From Anaerolineales bacterium (GTDB lineage Bacteria > Chloroflexota > Anaerolineae > Anaerolineales > DRMV01): a stretch of DNA of 32,568 nucleotides. Below, piece by piece: positions 1-8,924 of the stretch. Position numbers and translations under genes: made by a program. The notes under the pieces are model-generated. The model worked only from the letters and a program-made list of their open reading frames with translations, did no database searches and had not been told where the DNA came from. The DNA lies in assembly GCA_026985785.1 (NCBI GenBank), contig JALSPT010000172.1, forward strand, positions 1 through 32,568, read 5' to 3'. Each line of letters begins with the position of its first letter. The stretch's first letter is position 1.

Positions 1-569
1 GGTTCGGCAGCCATCCGGCGCACCACCCGCGGCGCTTCCACCCACATTTCGGCCACGAAACGGTCGGAAGGCAACCCCGCGTTGAGGCCATCGCGCATCG
101 TGCCGTACACCTCCCGCCAATAAGTGCGGCACACCGCGCCCAATTTGCGGATGTTGAGATGCGCATTGCGGCTGAGCAGGGGGTCGTAAGTCCAGGTGAT
201 GAGCGGCAACCCCTGATGGCGCACCCACTGCCATTGGGCGCGTTTGAGGTGATAGGCCAGGCCCAACCCCCGATAGGCCGGGAGCACGCCGAGTTGGTGC
301 GAGCAATGCTTGAAGCGACGCGCCCCATCCTGCTCATGAATGCCGGGGAAGCCGTACACAAAACCCGCCATCTCCTCATCCGGCAGATGATAGGCCCCCA
401 GCACCACCCCGCCGTTGTGGGCAAAGGTCAGCAGGATGTGGTCGGGGACGATATCGGTCTCCGAGCCGGGCCACACGGCGCGCTGGATGGCTTCGACCGC
501 CCGCATCTCGGCAGGCGTTTCCAGGAAGCGGATTTCAAATACCTGGCCGTGGAGGTCAAGGCGACGCAT
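1..569 (-). CDS. GNAT-superfamily acetyltransferase (COG3375-like), C-terminus cut by window edge
   Basis: About 189 residues are visible; the gene runs off the left edge before its stop. The product looks like a cytosolic acetyl-CoA-dependent N-acyltransferase of the predicted GNAT group COG3375; the substrate is unknown. The visible acetyl-CoA-binding segment is HQLGVLPAYRGLGLAYHLK (the GNAT motif A type R/Q-x-x-G-x-G/A), followed by a conserved stretch around ITWTYDPLLSRNAHLNI and the GLNAGLPSDRF signature near the end. The ATG at 569 is preceded by GAGGTG at good spacing. It lies 3 nt downstream of the epimerase-like gene on the same strand, so the two are probably cotranscribed. Family assignment is from motif memory; the substrate cannot be inferred. 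Confidence 0.82.
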   Translation of the reverse strand, partial: MRRLDLHGQVFEIRFLETPAEMRAVEAIQRAVWPGSETDIVPDHILLTFAHNGGVVLGAYHLPDEEMAGFVYGFPGIHEQDGARRFKHCSHQLGVLPAYRGLGLAYHLKRAQWQWVRHQGLPLITWTYDPLLSRNAHLNIRKLGAVCRTYWREVYGTMRDGLNAGLPSDRFVAEMWVEAPRVVRRMAAE

Positions 570-572
570 GGT

Positions 573-1502
573 TCACCTCGCAAAGAGCAAGCGCAACAAG
601 CGACGGCGCCAGGGAACACCTTGCAAATGGGTCAAGCGGTCGACGAACCGCTCCGGCAGCAGGCCAAACTCGCGCGGCAGGGTGTCGGCGGGGGCAATGC
701 GGTCGGCGGCGAAGTAATCCAGCCAGAAGGCCGAAGCGGGCAGGCGGGGGAAAAAGTAGCGCACCCACAGTAAGAGATGGCGCAGGTAGGCCGGCGTCAG
801 GCCGATGAAGCGGCGGCGCAGCCCCACCGCCCGAGCGACCTCCTCCGCGACCTCCCGCAAGGTCAGGTGCTCCGCGCCACCCACCAGCAGCGTCCGGGCT
901 GCCGGAGGCAAAGCCTCCAACGCCAGCACCACCGCCGCGGCCAAATCCTCCACCCACAGGGGGTGCAACAGGTTCTCACCGCCGCCGGGGAGGGGAAAAA
1001 CCGGCGCAGCGTGCAGCAGCAGCGCCAGGGTGGTGGTGAAATCGTCTCCCGCCCCAAAAGGCAGCCCCACCCGAAAGACCGTGGCAGGCAGGTCAAAGCG
1101 TTGGAACGCCAGTTCGGCCAGGCCGTGGGCCTTGAACCACGGGTAAGCCGAGGCCGGTTCGGCGCCCAGGGTGCTGAGGTGAAGGATGTAAGGCGTATGG
1201 GCTTCGGCGGCGGCTTCGGCCAGCGTTTGCACATGGCGGACGAAGGGCAGCACATCGGCATCAGGCGGGGGAAAAACCACGCCGGCAGCCGAAACCACGG
1301 CCTCGATGCCCACCAGCGCGGCACGCACCCCGCGCGGGTCATCGGGAGAGGTCAACACAGCCTCCACAGTGACGCCTGTCGGCAAGGCTCGGCGGTTCGC
1401 CCCCGGCGGGATGAGGGCGCGCACATCGTGGCCGCCTAACGCCAGATGGCGTACGATGGCCTGCCCCACAAAGTTGTCCGTTCCAATGACCAGCACCCGC
1501 AT
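573..1502 (-). CDS. NAD(P)-binding epimerase/dehydratase-like protein (SDR, NDUFA9-type)
   Basis: A protein of 309 aa with an N-terminal Rossmann fold, MRVLVIGTDNFVGQAIV, where the usual GATGFVG is changed to GTDNFVG. It belongs to the atypical SDR / NmrA-like group, often annotated as complex I NDUFA9-family or NAD-dependent epimerase/dehydratase. AAGVVF and LHLSTLGAE match the family's beta-4 and beta-5 regions; a full YxxxK catalytic pair is not evident, so it may bind a nucleotide rather than act as an enzyme. The ATG at 1502 was chosen because the fold begins there; a longer reading to 1538 has no support. There is no Shine-Dalgarno, and a TATAAT box ends 6 nt before the ATG, suggesting leaderless expression. 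It is followed at 3 nt by the GNAT gene. Confidence 0.82.
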   Translation of the reverse strand: MRVLVIGTDNFVGQAIVRHLALGGHDVRALIPPGANRRALPTGVTVEAVLTSPDDPRGVRAALVGIEAVVSAAGVVFPPPDADVLPFVRHVQTLAEAAAEAHTPYILHLSTLGAEPASAYPWFKAHGLAELAFQRFDLPATVFRVGLPFGAGDDFTTTLALLLHAAPVFPLPGGGENLLHPLWVEDLAAAVVLALEALPPAARTLLVGGAEHLTLREVAEEVARAVGLRRRFIGLTPAYLRHLLLWVRYFFPRLPASAFWLDYFAADRIAPADTLPREFGLLPERFVDRLTHLQGVPWRRRLLRLLFAR

Positions 1503-1508
1503 GGTTTC

Positions 1509-1514
1509 ATTATA
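1509..1514 (-). promoter_or_regulatory. -10 box of a leaderless promoter for the epimerase-like gene
   Basis: On the minus strand TATAAT (preceded by GG) ends 6 nt before the ATG at 1502, so transcription would start at or within a base or two of the start codon. A loose -35 (TTGTAC, 1538..1533) lies 18 nt further upstream. Confidence 0.6.
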
Positions 1515-1533
1515 CCGCCGCGGCAAACTGCGG

Positions 1534-1539
1534 TACAAT
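1534..1539 (+). promoter_or_regulatory. candidate -10 box for folE
   Basis: TACAAT lies about 50 nt before the folE ATG and divergent from the epimerase-like promoter; the two overlap within about 30 bp. No good -35 is visible, so confidence is low. Confidence 0.35.
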
Positions 1540-1589
1540 CACGGATATCCAGGGGGCTGCCCCTGTTCACCTTATCGTGGAGGCTTTCC

Positions 1590-2219
1590 ATGTCTTCCCC
1601 AAACTCCATCTACAACGCCGCCGGCTTGCTGGACGGCGAGATCGACGAAGCACGCATTCGCCGCGCGGTGGCCGACATGCTGACCGCTTTCGGCGAAGAT
1701 CCCCAGCGGGACGGCCTGCTGCGCACCCCCGAGCGCGTCGCCCGCATGTACGGCGAACTGCTGGCCGGTTATCGCACCGACCCGGTGGCGTTGGTCAACG
1801 ACGCCCTGTTCGAAGTGGATTACGACGAAATGGTGTTGGTGCGTGACATTGAGTTCTATTCCCTGTGCGAACACCACATGCTGCCTTTTGTGGGGCGTGC
1901 CCACGTGGCTTACATTCCCAAAGGGCGGGTATTGGGGCTGTCCAAAATTCCCCGCATCGTGGACATGTTCGCCCGCCGCTTGCAAGTCCAGGAACGGCTG
2001 ACCCGCCAGATTGCCGACTTTCTGGACGAATTGCTGCACCCCCACGGCGTGGCCGTGGTGATCGAAGCGTATCACATGTGTGCCATGATACGCGGCGTAA
2101 AGAAGCACGATGCAAGGATGGTCACGTCCACCATGTTAGGGTCGTTCCGCACCAACCTGGCCACCCGCAACGAATTCATGGCCCACATCAGCCGCGGTGC
2201 AGAGCCTTTGCGTCTGTGA
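1590..2219 (+). CDS. folE: GTP cyclohydrolase I
   Basis: A 209-aa cytosolic enzyme that converts GTP to 7,8-dihydroneopterin triphosphate, the first step of tetrahydrofolate and related pterin synthesis. The zinc-binding and catalytic signature SLCEHHMLPFVGRAHVAYIP is at residues 91-110 (Cys93, His95, His96), with the third zinc ligand in YHMCAMIRGVKK (Cys164). RTPERVARMY (46-55) and the GLSKIPRIV helix are also typical. The length matches the type I family. The ATG at 1590 has GTGGAGG just upstream; a longer in-frame extension to 1446 runs through the divergent promoter region and is rejected. It is monocistronic, with tRNA-Arg starting 25 nt after the stop. Confidence 0.97.
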   Translation: MSSPNSIYNAAGLLDGEIDEARIRRAVADMLTAFGEDPQRDGLLRTPERVARMYGELLAGYRTDPVALVNDALFEVDYDEMVLVRDIEFYSLCEHHMLPFVGRAHVAYIPKGRVLGLSKIPRIVDMFARRLQVQERLTRQIADFLDELLHPHGVAVVIEAYHMCAMIRGVKKHDARMVTSTMLGSFRTNLATRNEFMAHISRGAEPLRL

Positions 2220-2225
2220 GCGCGG

Positions 2226-2231
2226 TATAAT
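2226..2231 (+). promoter_or_regulatory. -10 box upstream of tRNA-Arg
   Basis: TATAAT (in GGTATAAT) lies 13 nt before the mature 5' end of tRNA-Arg. The -35 region would fall inside the end of folE and is weak. Confidence 0.5.
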
Positions 2232-2244
2232 TGGCACCACCAAT

Positions 2245-2317
2245 GCCCCAGTAGCTCAGAGGATAGAGCAACTGCCTCCTAAGCAGTGGGTCGCGGGTTC
2301 GACTCCCGCCTGGGGCT
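2245..2317 (+). tRNA. tRNA-Arg (anticodon CCT)
   Basis: A full cloverleaf can be folded. The 7-bp acceptor pairs GCCCCAG with CTGGGGC, the D arm is GCTC/GAGC, the anticodon stem is ACTGC/GCAGT with loop CTCCTAA (anticodon CCT at 2278-2280), and the T arm is GCGGG/CCCGC with loop TTCGACT. It reads AGG codons. No CCA is encoded. The discriminator base appears to be T, which is unusual for tRNA-Arg. Confidence 0.95.
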
Positions 2318-2334
2318 TTGCCCTGAAAACCCAA

Positions 2335-2359
2335 AAGGCGGCCTGCAGAAGGCCGCCTT
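2335..2359 (-). terminator. hairpin between convergent tRNA-Arg and tRNA-Leu genes
   Basis: A 9-bp perfect stem (AAGGCGGCC with GGCCGCCTT) and a 7-nt loop. Read on the minus strand it is followed by TTGGGTTTT, so it best serves tRNA-Leu. On the plus strand it lies 17 nt after tRNA-Arg without a U-run and may work weakly in that direction. Confidence 0.65.
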
Positions 2360-2363
2360 GCTG

Positions 2364-2450
<87 letters not shown>

Positions 2451-2460
2451 ACGCAGGGTA

Positions 2461-2489
2461 AGTATAATCGGATTGGTAAAAGGGGTCAA
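2461..2489 (-). promoter_or_regulatory. promoter of tRNA-Leu
   Basis: On the minus strand TTGACC (2489..2484), a 17-nt spacer and TATACT (2466..2461) make a near-consensus housekeeping sigma promoter ending 10 nt before the tRNA 5' end. Confidence 0.75.
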
Positions 2490-2600
2490 TAATTTTCAGA
2501 GTGCTGTTGAGAGAAAAACGCATCACGGACGCCCCCTTCTCCGCCCACGCACGCCGCCAGCAGAGGAATACAACCTGCCTGGGACACAAACACCTGCCGG

Positions 2601-2620
2601 CTTGTGCAAATTTGCACAAG
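2601..2620 (+). promoter_or_regulatory. Rex operator-like palindrome upstream of rex
   Basis: A perfect 20-bp inverted repeat, CTTGTGCAAATTTGCACAAG. It keeps the TTGTG...CACAA half-sites known for Rex operators. Its right half contains the -35 hexamer of the rex promoter, so a bound repressor would exclude RNA polymerase. It is the only such site found in the window, which argues for autoregulation. Confidence 0.8.
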
Positions 2621-2640
2621 GAGACGGTTTGTGGTACATT
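2612..2640 (+). promoter_or_regulatory. rex promoter
   Basis: TTGCAC (2612-2617), a 17-nt spacer and TACATT (2635-2640). The expected start is near 2647, giving a short leader with GAGGG at 2674-2678 as the ribosome-binding site. Confidence 0.65.
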
Positions 2641-2683
2641 TTGAACAGCAATCGTTCGACCTTTTCACCCAGCGAGGGTTTGC

Positions 2684-3304
2684 ATGGCCAAGAAACCGGA
2701 AATTCCCCACGTCGTCGTCAGCCGCCTCCCTATCTACCTCCGAGCATTGGAACACGCTCGGCAGGAAGGGCTGACGTGCATCTCTTCGCAGGAACTCGGC
2801 GAGCGGCTGAGCATTTCCTCAGCCCAAATTCGCAAAGACCTTTCCATGTTCGGCGAATACGGCAAACAAGGCCGCGGCTACCCTGTTGATGCCCTCATCC
2901 ACGCCTTGCGTCAGCATCTGCACGTCGACCGGGTATGGGACGTCGTCCTCGTCGGTGTGGGCGACCTGGGGCACGCTCTGGCGCGCTACAAAGGCTTTGC
3001 CGAACGCGGCTTCCGCATCGCCATGGCCTTCGACAAGGACCCAGCCAAAATCGGCACCACCGCGGGAGACCTCACGGTGGAAGACATCCGCCTGTTGGCC
3101 CGGCGGGTACAGGAAGCCGGTATCAAGATCGGGATGATCGCCACCCCTGCCGCTGCCGCCCAGGAGGTTGCCAACCTGCTGGTCTTTGCAGGCGTCAGAG
3201 CCATCCTCAACTATGCCCCCATCCATCTCACCGTGCCAAACGACGTGCGCGTGGAATACCTCGACCCGGTGATCCCGCTCCAACGGATGACCTATTACCT
3301 CTAA
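2684..3304 (+). CDS. rex: redox-sensing transcriptional repressor Rex
   Basis: A 206-aa cytosolic DNA-binding protein that senses the NADH/NAD+ ratio and represses respiratory or fermentation genes when NADH is low. Residues 1-80 are the winged helix, with the conserved core SSAQIRKDLSMFGEYGKQGRGY (45-66), nearly identical to family members. The Rossmann domain starts with VLVGVGDLGHAL (GxGxxG at 91-96) and includes FDKDPAKIG and the late ILNYAPIHL segment. The C-terminus LQRMTYYL is the domain-swapped helix region. The length is normal. It is followed by a strong terminator shared with the convergent mreB-like gene. Its own promoter carries a Rex-type palindrome, so it is probably autoregulated. 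Confidence 0.96.
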   Translation: MAKKPEIPHVVVSRLPIYLRALEHARQEGLTCISSQELGERLSISSAQIRKDLSMFGEYGKQGRGYPVDALIHALRQHLHVDRVWDVVLVGVGDLGHALARYKGFAERGFRIAMAFDKDPAKIGTTAGDLTVEDIRLLARRVQEAGIKIGMIATPAAAAQEVANLLVFAGVRAILNYAPIHLTVPNDVRVEYLDPVIPLQRMTYYL

Positions 3305-3341
3305 AAACATCATCCCCCAAGGCAACGGGGGATGATGTTTT
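3304..3341 (+). terminator. bidirectional terminator between rex and mreB-like gene
   Basis: A 15-bp perfect stem (AAAACATCATCCCCC with its complement) and an 8-nt loop, with A-runs on the left and T-runs on the right, so it works for both convergent transcripts. Confidence 0.9.
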
Positions 3342-3360
3342 CACAAAAAGGGGAGGCCGC

Positions 3361-4368
3361 CTACAGCGGCACGAGATGTCGCCGCAGGATGGCAAACTGT
3401 TCCAGGCCGCGAGCAGCGCCCAGCGCCGCTGCCGTCTGGGGGTTGTCCACCAGGTAAGCCGGCACGCCGAGTTCCTTGGTCATCAAACGGTCGAGGCCGC
3501 GCAACAAAGCCGATCCGCCACAAAGCGCAATCCCCCGGTCGATAACATCGGCAGCCAGTTCGGGGGGGGTCTTCTCCATCGCCAGCCGGACGGCCTCTAT
3601 CATTTCACCCAGAGGGGCTTCCAGCGCCTCGACCACCTCGCTGGTGGTCAGCGTGATTTCGCGCGGCAGGCCGGTGACCTGGTCCTGCCCCTGCACCTCG
3701 GCACTCATTTCCTCGTCCAATGGCACCGCCGCGCCAATCTTGATCTTCACCTGCTCGGCGGTCGGCTGGCCGATCACCAGGCCATACTTGCGGCGGACAT
3801 AGGTGATCAGCGCCTCGTCCAGCGCCCGACCGCCTTTCCGCAGGGTTTCCGCCGAGACCACGCCATACATCGCGATGACGGCGGCCTGGGTAGTGCCGGA
3901 GCCAATGTTGACGATCATGTTGCCCGCCGGGCTGCCCACTGGCAGATCGGCGCCCAGCGCCGAGGCCAACGGCGTCGGCAGCAGATAGACTTCGCTGCTC
4001 CCGGCCTGCAAAGCCGCCTCGTGCACCGCCCGCCGCTCCACGCTGGTGACGCCGTAGGGCACGGTAATCATCACCTTGGGACGGAAAAGCCACGATCCCC
4101 CACCCGCTTTGCGCAACAGGATGTGGAGCAGTTTCTCCGTCAGTTCGTAATAGGCCACCACCCCGTTCTGCAACGGGCGGATGACCTCGTAAACATCGGG
4201 GGCGCGGCCTTCCATTTCGGCGGCCTCCGCGCCGGCAGCCACCATTCGGCGCTCGGCCACCGCCACGGCCACCAGGGTCGGTTCGTCCAACAACACCTGG
4301 TCGCCTTCGGCAATCCGCACCCGCTCGGTACCCAGGTCGATACCCAGGTTCCGCGAAAAAAGTGCCAT
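3361..4368 (-). CDS. MreB/Mbl-like actin-family protein with degenerate nucleotide site
   Basis: 335 aa, the usual MreB length. The phosphate-1 loop (GIDLGTERVRIAEG, 9-22), the segment RKYGLVIGQPTAEQVKIKIG, TGLPREITLTTSEV, EKTPPELAADVIDRGIALCG and the adenosine loop CGGSALLRGLD align well with MreB, the membrane-associated filament protein that steers cell-wall synthesis. Three conserved active-site positions differ: the catalytic Glu of the EEPMAAAIG-type motif is Thr132 (PTPLASALG), and the phosphate-2 motif VDIGGGTTE is VNIGSGTTQ (Asn154, Ser157, Gln161). ATP hydrolysis is therefore doubtful. The gene is last in the M42-atpAGDC unit, 8 nt after atpC. No mreC, mreD or pbp2 neighbours are present, so a role outside the standard elongasome is possible. 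Confidence 0.85.
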   Translation of the reverse strand: MALFSRNLGIDLGTERVRIAEGDQVLLDEPTLVAVAVAERRMVAAGAEAAEMEGRAPDVYEVIRPLQNGVVAYYELTEKLLHILLRKAGGGSWLFRPKVMITVPYGVTSVERRAVHEAALQAGSSEVYLLPTPLASALGADLPVGSPAGNMIVNIGSGTTQAAVIAMYGVVSAETLRKGGRALDEALITYVRRKYGLVIGQPTAEQVKIKIGAAVPLDEEMSAEVQGQDQVTGLPREITLTTSEVVEALEAPLGEMIEAVRLAMEKTPPELAADVIDRGIALCGGSALLRGLDRLMTKELGVPAYLVDNPQTAAALGAARGLEQFAILRRHLVPL

Positions 4369-4376
4369 CGGGGGGC

Positions 4377-4829
4377 CTAATCCTCATCCTCTGCGGGGCC
4401 GCTCTGAATCTGCGGGCCGCGCTTGGGGCGGAAACGGCGGGCGGCTTCCAGACGAATGCGCGCGCGCTGCAAAGCCGCCTGGGCAGCAAGGTGTTCTGCG
4501 GCGCTCGGCGGGGTCTTCTTCAACAATTCTTCGGCGCGCTTGCGGGCGGCCTCGGCGCGCTGAACATCGATTTCAGCAACATGCTCGGATGCATCGGCCA
4601 ACACGGTCACCTTGTCGGGGCGCACTTCCACCACTCCGCCCGTCACGGTGAAAACCTCTTCCTCGCCGTTGCGCACCACTTTGATGAAGCCCGGCTTGAG
4701 GGTGGAAAGCAAGGGGGCGTGGTTGGGCAGGATGCCCATCTCACCACCGGCCCCCGGCACCACCACCATATCGGCCTCGCCGGACCACACCATGCGATCC
4801 TGGGAGACGATTTCGCAACGAATGGGCAT
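4377..4829 (-). CDS. atpC: ATP synthase F1 subunit epsilon
   Basis: A 150-aa peripheral subunit of F1 that sits on the rotor with gamma and regulates ATP hydrolysis. Residues 1-85 form the beta-sandwich; the family hallmark GEMGILPNHAPLLSTLKPG is clear. Residues 90-135 form the two-helix tail (EIDVQRAEAARKRAEELL). An acidic tail (GPAEDED) extends it slightly beyond the usual 130-140 aa. The ATG at 4829 has AGGAGG upstream. It is 8 nt downstream of atpD. Confidence 0.95.
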   Translation of the reverse strand: MPIRCEIVSQDRMVWSGEADMVVVPGAGGEMGILPNHAPLLSTLKPGFIKVVRNGEEEVFTVTGGVVEVRPDKVTVLADASEHVAEIDVQRAEAARKRAEELLKKTPPSAAEHLAAQAALQRARIRLEAARRFRPKRGPQIQSGPAEDED

Positions 4830-4837
4830 AACGCCTC

Positions 4838-6241
4838 CTACGCGGCTTGCGCCATCTTTTCGGCTTTCTCCACTGCCTCGTCAATCGTGCCGACCATGTA
4901 GAAAGCCTGCTCGGGCAGGTCGTCGTGCTTGCCGTCCAAAATTTCGCGGAAGCCGCGCACGGTTTCCTTCAACGGCACGTAGCGGCCAGGGATGCCGGTG
5001 AATTGTTCGGCCACGAACATCGGCTGGGAGAAGAAGCGCTCGATCTTGCGGGCGCGGCTGACGATCAGTTTGTCGTCCTCGCTCAGTTCTTCCACGCCCA
5101 AGATGGCGATGATGTCCTGCAAGTCCTTGTAGCGCTGGAGCACCTGCTGCACCTCGCGGGCGGTGCGGTAGTGCTCTTCGCCCACGATTTGCGGGTCGAG
5201 GATGCGGCTGGTGGAGGCCAGCGGGTCCACCGCGGGGTAAATACCCTTGGCGGCAATGGCGCGCTCCAGGGCGATGGTCGCGTCCAGGTGGGCGAAGGTG
5301 ACCACCGGCGCGGGGTCAGAGTAGTCGTCCGCCGGGACGTACACGGCCTGCATGGAGGTAATCGAGCCCTGCTTGGTGGAGGTGATGCGCTCCTGCAGTT
5401 CGCCCATCTCGGTAGCCAGGGTGGGCTGGTAGCCCACGGCGGAAGGCAAACGCCCCAGCAAAGCCGATACTTCGGAACCGGCCATCGAGAAGCGGAAGAT
5501 GTTGTCGATGAACAGCAGCACATCCTTGCCCTGGTCGCGGAAGTATTCGGCCATGGTGAGGCCGGTTAGGGCCACGCGCAGGCGCACGCCGGGCGGCTCG
5601 TTCATCTGGCCGTAAACCATTACGGTGTCGGGCATCACGCCCGATTCGAGCATTTCGCGGTAAAGTTGCGTGCCCTCACGGGTGCGCTCGCCCACGCCGG
5701 TGAACACCGAATTGCCTTTGTGCACCTTGGCGATGGTGCGGATGAGTTCCATGATGATCACGGTTTTGCCCACGCCCGCGCCGCCGAAGATGCCTGTCTT
5801 GCCGCCTTTGGTGAAGGGAGCGATCAGGTCAACGACTTTCAGGCCGGTTTCGAACACTTCCACGCTGGTGGATTGCTCTTCGAAAGCCGGTGCCGGGCGG
5901 TGGATGGGGTACACCGTGGATGCTTTGACGGCCTCCCCGCCGTCGACGGTTTCGCCCAGAACGTTGAAAATCCGCCCCAGCACTTCGGGGCCCACGGGCA
6001 CAGAAATCGGCGCGCCGGTGGCTTCCACGGTCATGCCGCGCTTCAGGCCGTCGGTCGCGCCCATTGCCACGCAGCGCACCCAGTTGTTACCCAGGTGCTT
6101 TTGCACTTCCAGCACCAGGGGTTGGTCGTCATCCCGAAGCACTTTGACGGCTTCGTAAATCTCCGGCAACTGTTCGGCGGGGAATGCCACATCCACCACG
6201 CCGCCCAAAATCTGCACTACTCGGCCAGTTGCTTTCGCCAT
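4838..6241 (-). CDS. atpD: ATP synthase F1 subunit beta
   Basis: A 467-aa catalytic subunit of F1-ATP synthase. The Walker A motif is GGAGVGKT (153-160), Walker B is DVLLFIDNIFRF, the catalytic GERTREG segment is intact, and the DELSEED lever appears as EELSEDD. The length is typical. The ATG at 6241 is preceded by GGAGG at 5 nt; an upstream TTG at 6253 is not needed. It lies between atpG and atpC on the same strand. A 60-nt stretch of short repeats separates it from atpG. Confidence 0.98.
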   Translation of the reverse strand: MAKATGRVVQILGGVVDVAFPAEQLPEIYEAVKVLRDDDQPLVLEVQKHLGNNWVRCVAMGATDGLKRGMTVEATGAPISVPVGPEVLGRIFNVLGETVDGGEAVKASTVYPIHRPAPAFEEQSTSVEVFETGLKVVDLIAPFTKGGKTGIFGGAGVGKTVIIMELIRTIAKVHKGNSVFTGVGERTREGTQLYREMLESGVMPDTVMVYGQMNEPPGVRLRVALTGLTMAEYFRDQGKDVLLFIDNIFRFSMAGSEVSALLGRLPSAVGYQPTLATEMGELQERITSTKQGSITSMQAVYVPADDYSDPAPVVTFAHLDATIALERAIAAKGIYPAVDPLASTSRILDPQIVGEEHYRTAREVQQVLQRYKDLQDIIAILGVEELSEDDKLIVSRARKIERFFSQPMFVAEQFTGIPGRYVPLKETVRGFREILDGKHDDLPEQAFYMVGTIDEAVEKAEKMAQAA

Positions 6242-6258
6242 GCTTGCCTCCAAAATCG

Positions 6259-6300
6259 GGGTTGGTTACTTGGTTGCTCGGTTGCTTGGTTACTTGGTTG
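6259..6300. repeat. short degenerate repeat in the atpG-atpD spacer
   Basis: About 42 nt made of 7-9-nt units of the type TTGGTTAC / TCGGTTGC / TTGGTTGC, that is AACCAAG-like on the transcribed strand. It makes this spacer low-complexity and poor in stable structure, while other spacers in the operon are 8-17 nt. Confidence 0.6.
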
Positions 6301-6301
6301 G

Positions 6302-7228
6302 TCAGCCGCCTGCGGCTTTGCGGGCTGCGGCAGCCATAGCCTGCGCCAGGGCTTCGGCACCGCCAGCGATGTCCAACATTTCGCTGGTAATGCTCTGCTG
6401 GCGGGCTTTGTTGTATTCCAGTTGCAGCGCGTCGGCCAGTTCGCTGGCGTTATCGGTCGCATTCTTCATCGCCACCATCCGGGCGGCGTGCTCACTGGCT
6501 TGCGACTCCAGAATGGCGTGGAAAACCTGCAACTGGGTAAAGCGCGGCACAATTTCGTTGAGAATCTCAACCTCATCCGGCTCGTAAATATACGCAGCCA
6601 GCGGCTTGTGCCCCGCCGTAGGCGCAAAATCTTGCACCCGCCCCGCATCTTCCACTTCCAAAGGCAGCAATTTCTTGGAAGTGGGATTTTGCCGCAGCAT
6701 ATTGACGAAATCGGTGTACACCAGGTAGATTTCGTCGGCTTTGCCGCTGAGGAACTCTTCCACCAGCAGATGGCCGATGTGGGAAACATCGGCAAACTTG
6801 GGGCGGTCGGGCACGCCGCTGAAATCCGCCACGATGTGCTTGCCGCGCCGGTGAAGAATCTCCCGCCCTTTGCGCCCGATGGTGACGTAATGCACAGGCA
6901 CAGGGTAATCGTCAAATTTCCTGAAGGTATAGCGCAGGATGTTGGTGTTGTAAGGGCCGGCGAGGCCGCGGTCGCTGGTGATCAGCGCCACGAGGACGTT
7001 TTTGACCTCGGTGCGGCGCGTCATCAGCGGGTGCATCTGGTCACGGCCAGGCTGGTTGGCAATGTGCGTCAACACCTCCCACGCCTTGGTGGCATAGGGG
7101 CGGGTGGCCTCTACCGTGGCAATCGCCCGCTGCACCTTGCTCGCGCTGACCGCCTGCAAGGCGCGCGTAATCTGCGCGATGTTCTTGACGCTGCGAATAC
7201 GAAGTTTAACCTCTCGTGCTGTTGCCAT
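6302..7228 (-). CDS. atpG: ATP synthase F1 subunit gamma
   Basis: 308 aa, slightly longer than the usual 285-295. It is the central rotor shaft of F1, with long N- and C-terminal helices forming a coiled coil. The N-terminus REVKLRIRSVKNIAQITRAL and the C-terminal MKNATDNASELADALQLEYN segment are diagnostic, and ITSDRGLAGPYNTNI marks the central domain. It starts 12 nt after atpA on the same strand, with only a weak ribosome-binding site, which suggests translational coupling. Confidence 0.97.
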   Translation of the reverse strand: MATAREVKLRIRSVKNIAQITRALQAVSASKVQRAIATVEATRPYATKAWEVLTHIANQPGRDQMHPLMTRRTEVKNVLVALITSDRGLAGPYNTNILRYTFRKFDDYPVPVHYVTIGRKGREILHRRGKHIVADFSGVPDRPKFADVSHIGHLLVEEFLSGKADEIYLVYTDFVNMLRQNPTSKKLLPLEVEDAGRVQDFAPTAGHKPLAAYIYEPDEVEILNEIVPRFTQLQVFHAILESQASEHAARMVAMKNATDNASELADALQLEYNKARQQSITSEMLDIAGGAEALAQAMAAAARKAAGG

Positions 7229-7240
7229 AGGCGTTTATCC

Positions 7241-8908
<1,668 letters not shown>

Positions 8909-8924
8909 TTCGCCTCCAGAATAC

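Noticed and set aside
2935..4380. Plus-strand frame of 481 codons over rex and the mreB-like gene
   Set aside because: It crosses a strong terminator and overlaps two well-supported genes in other frames.
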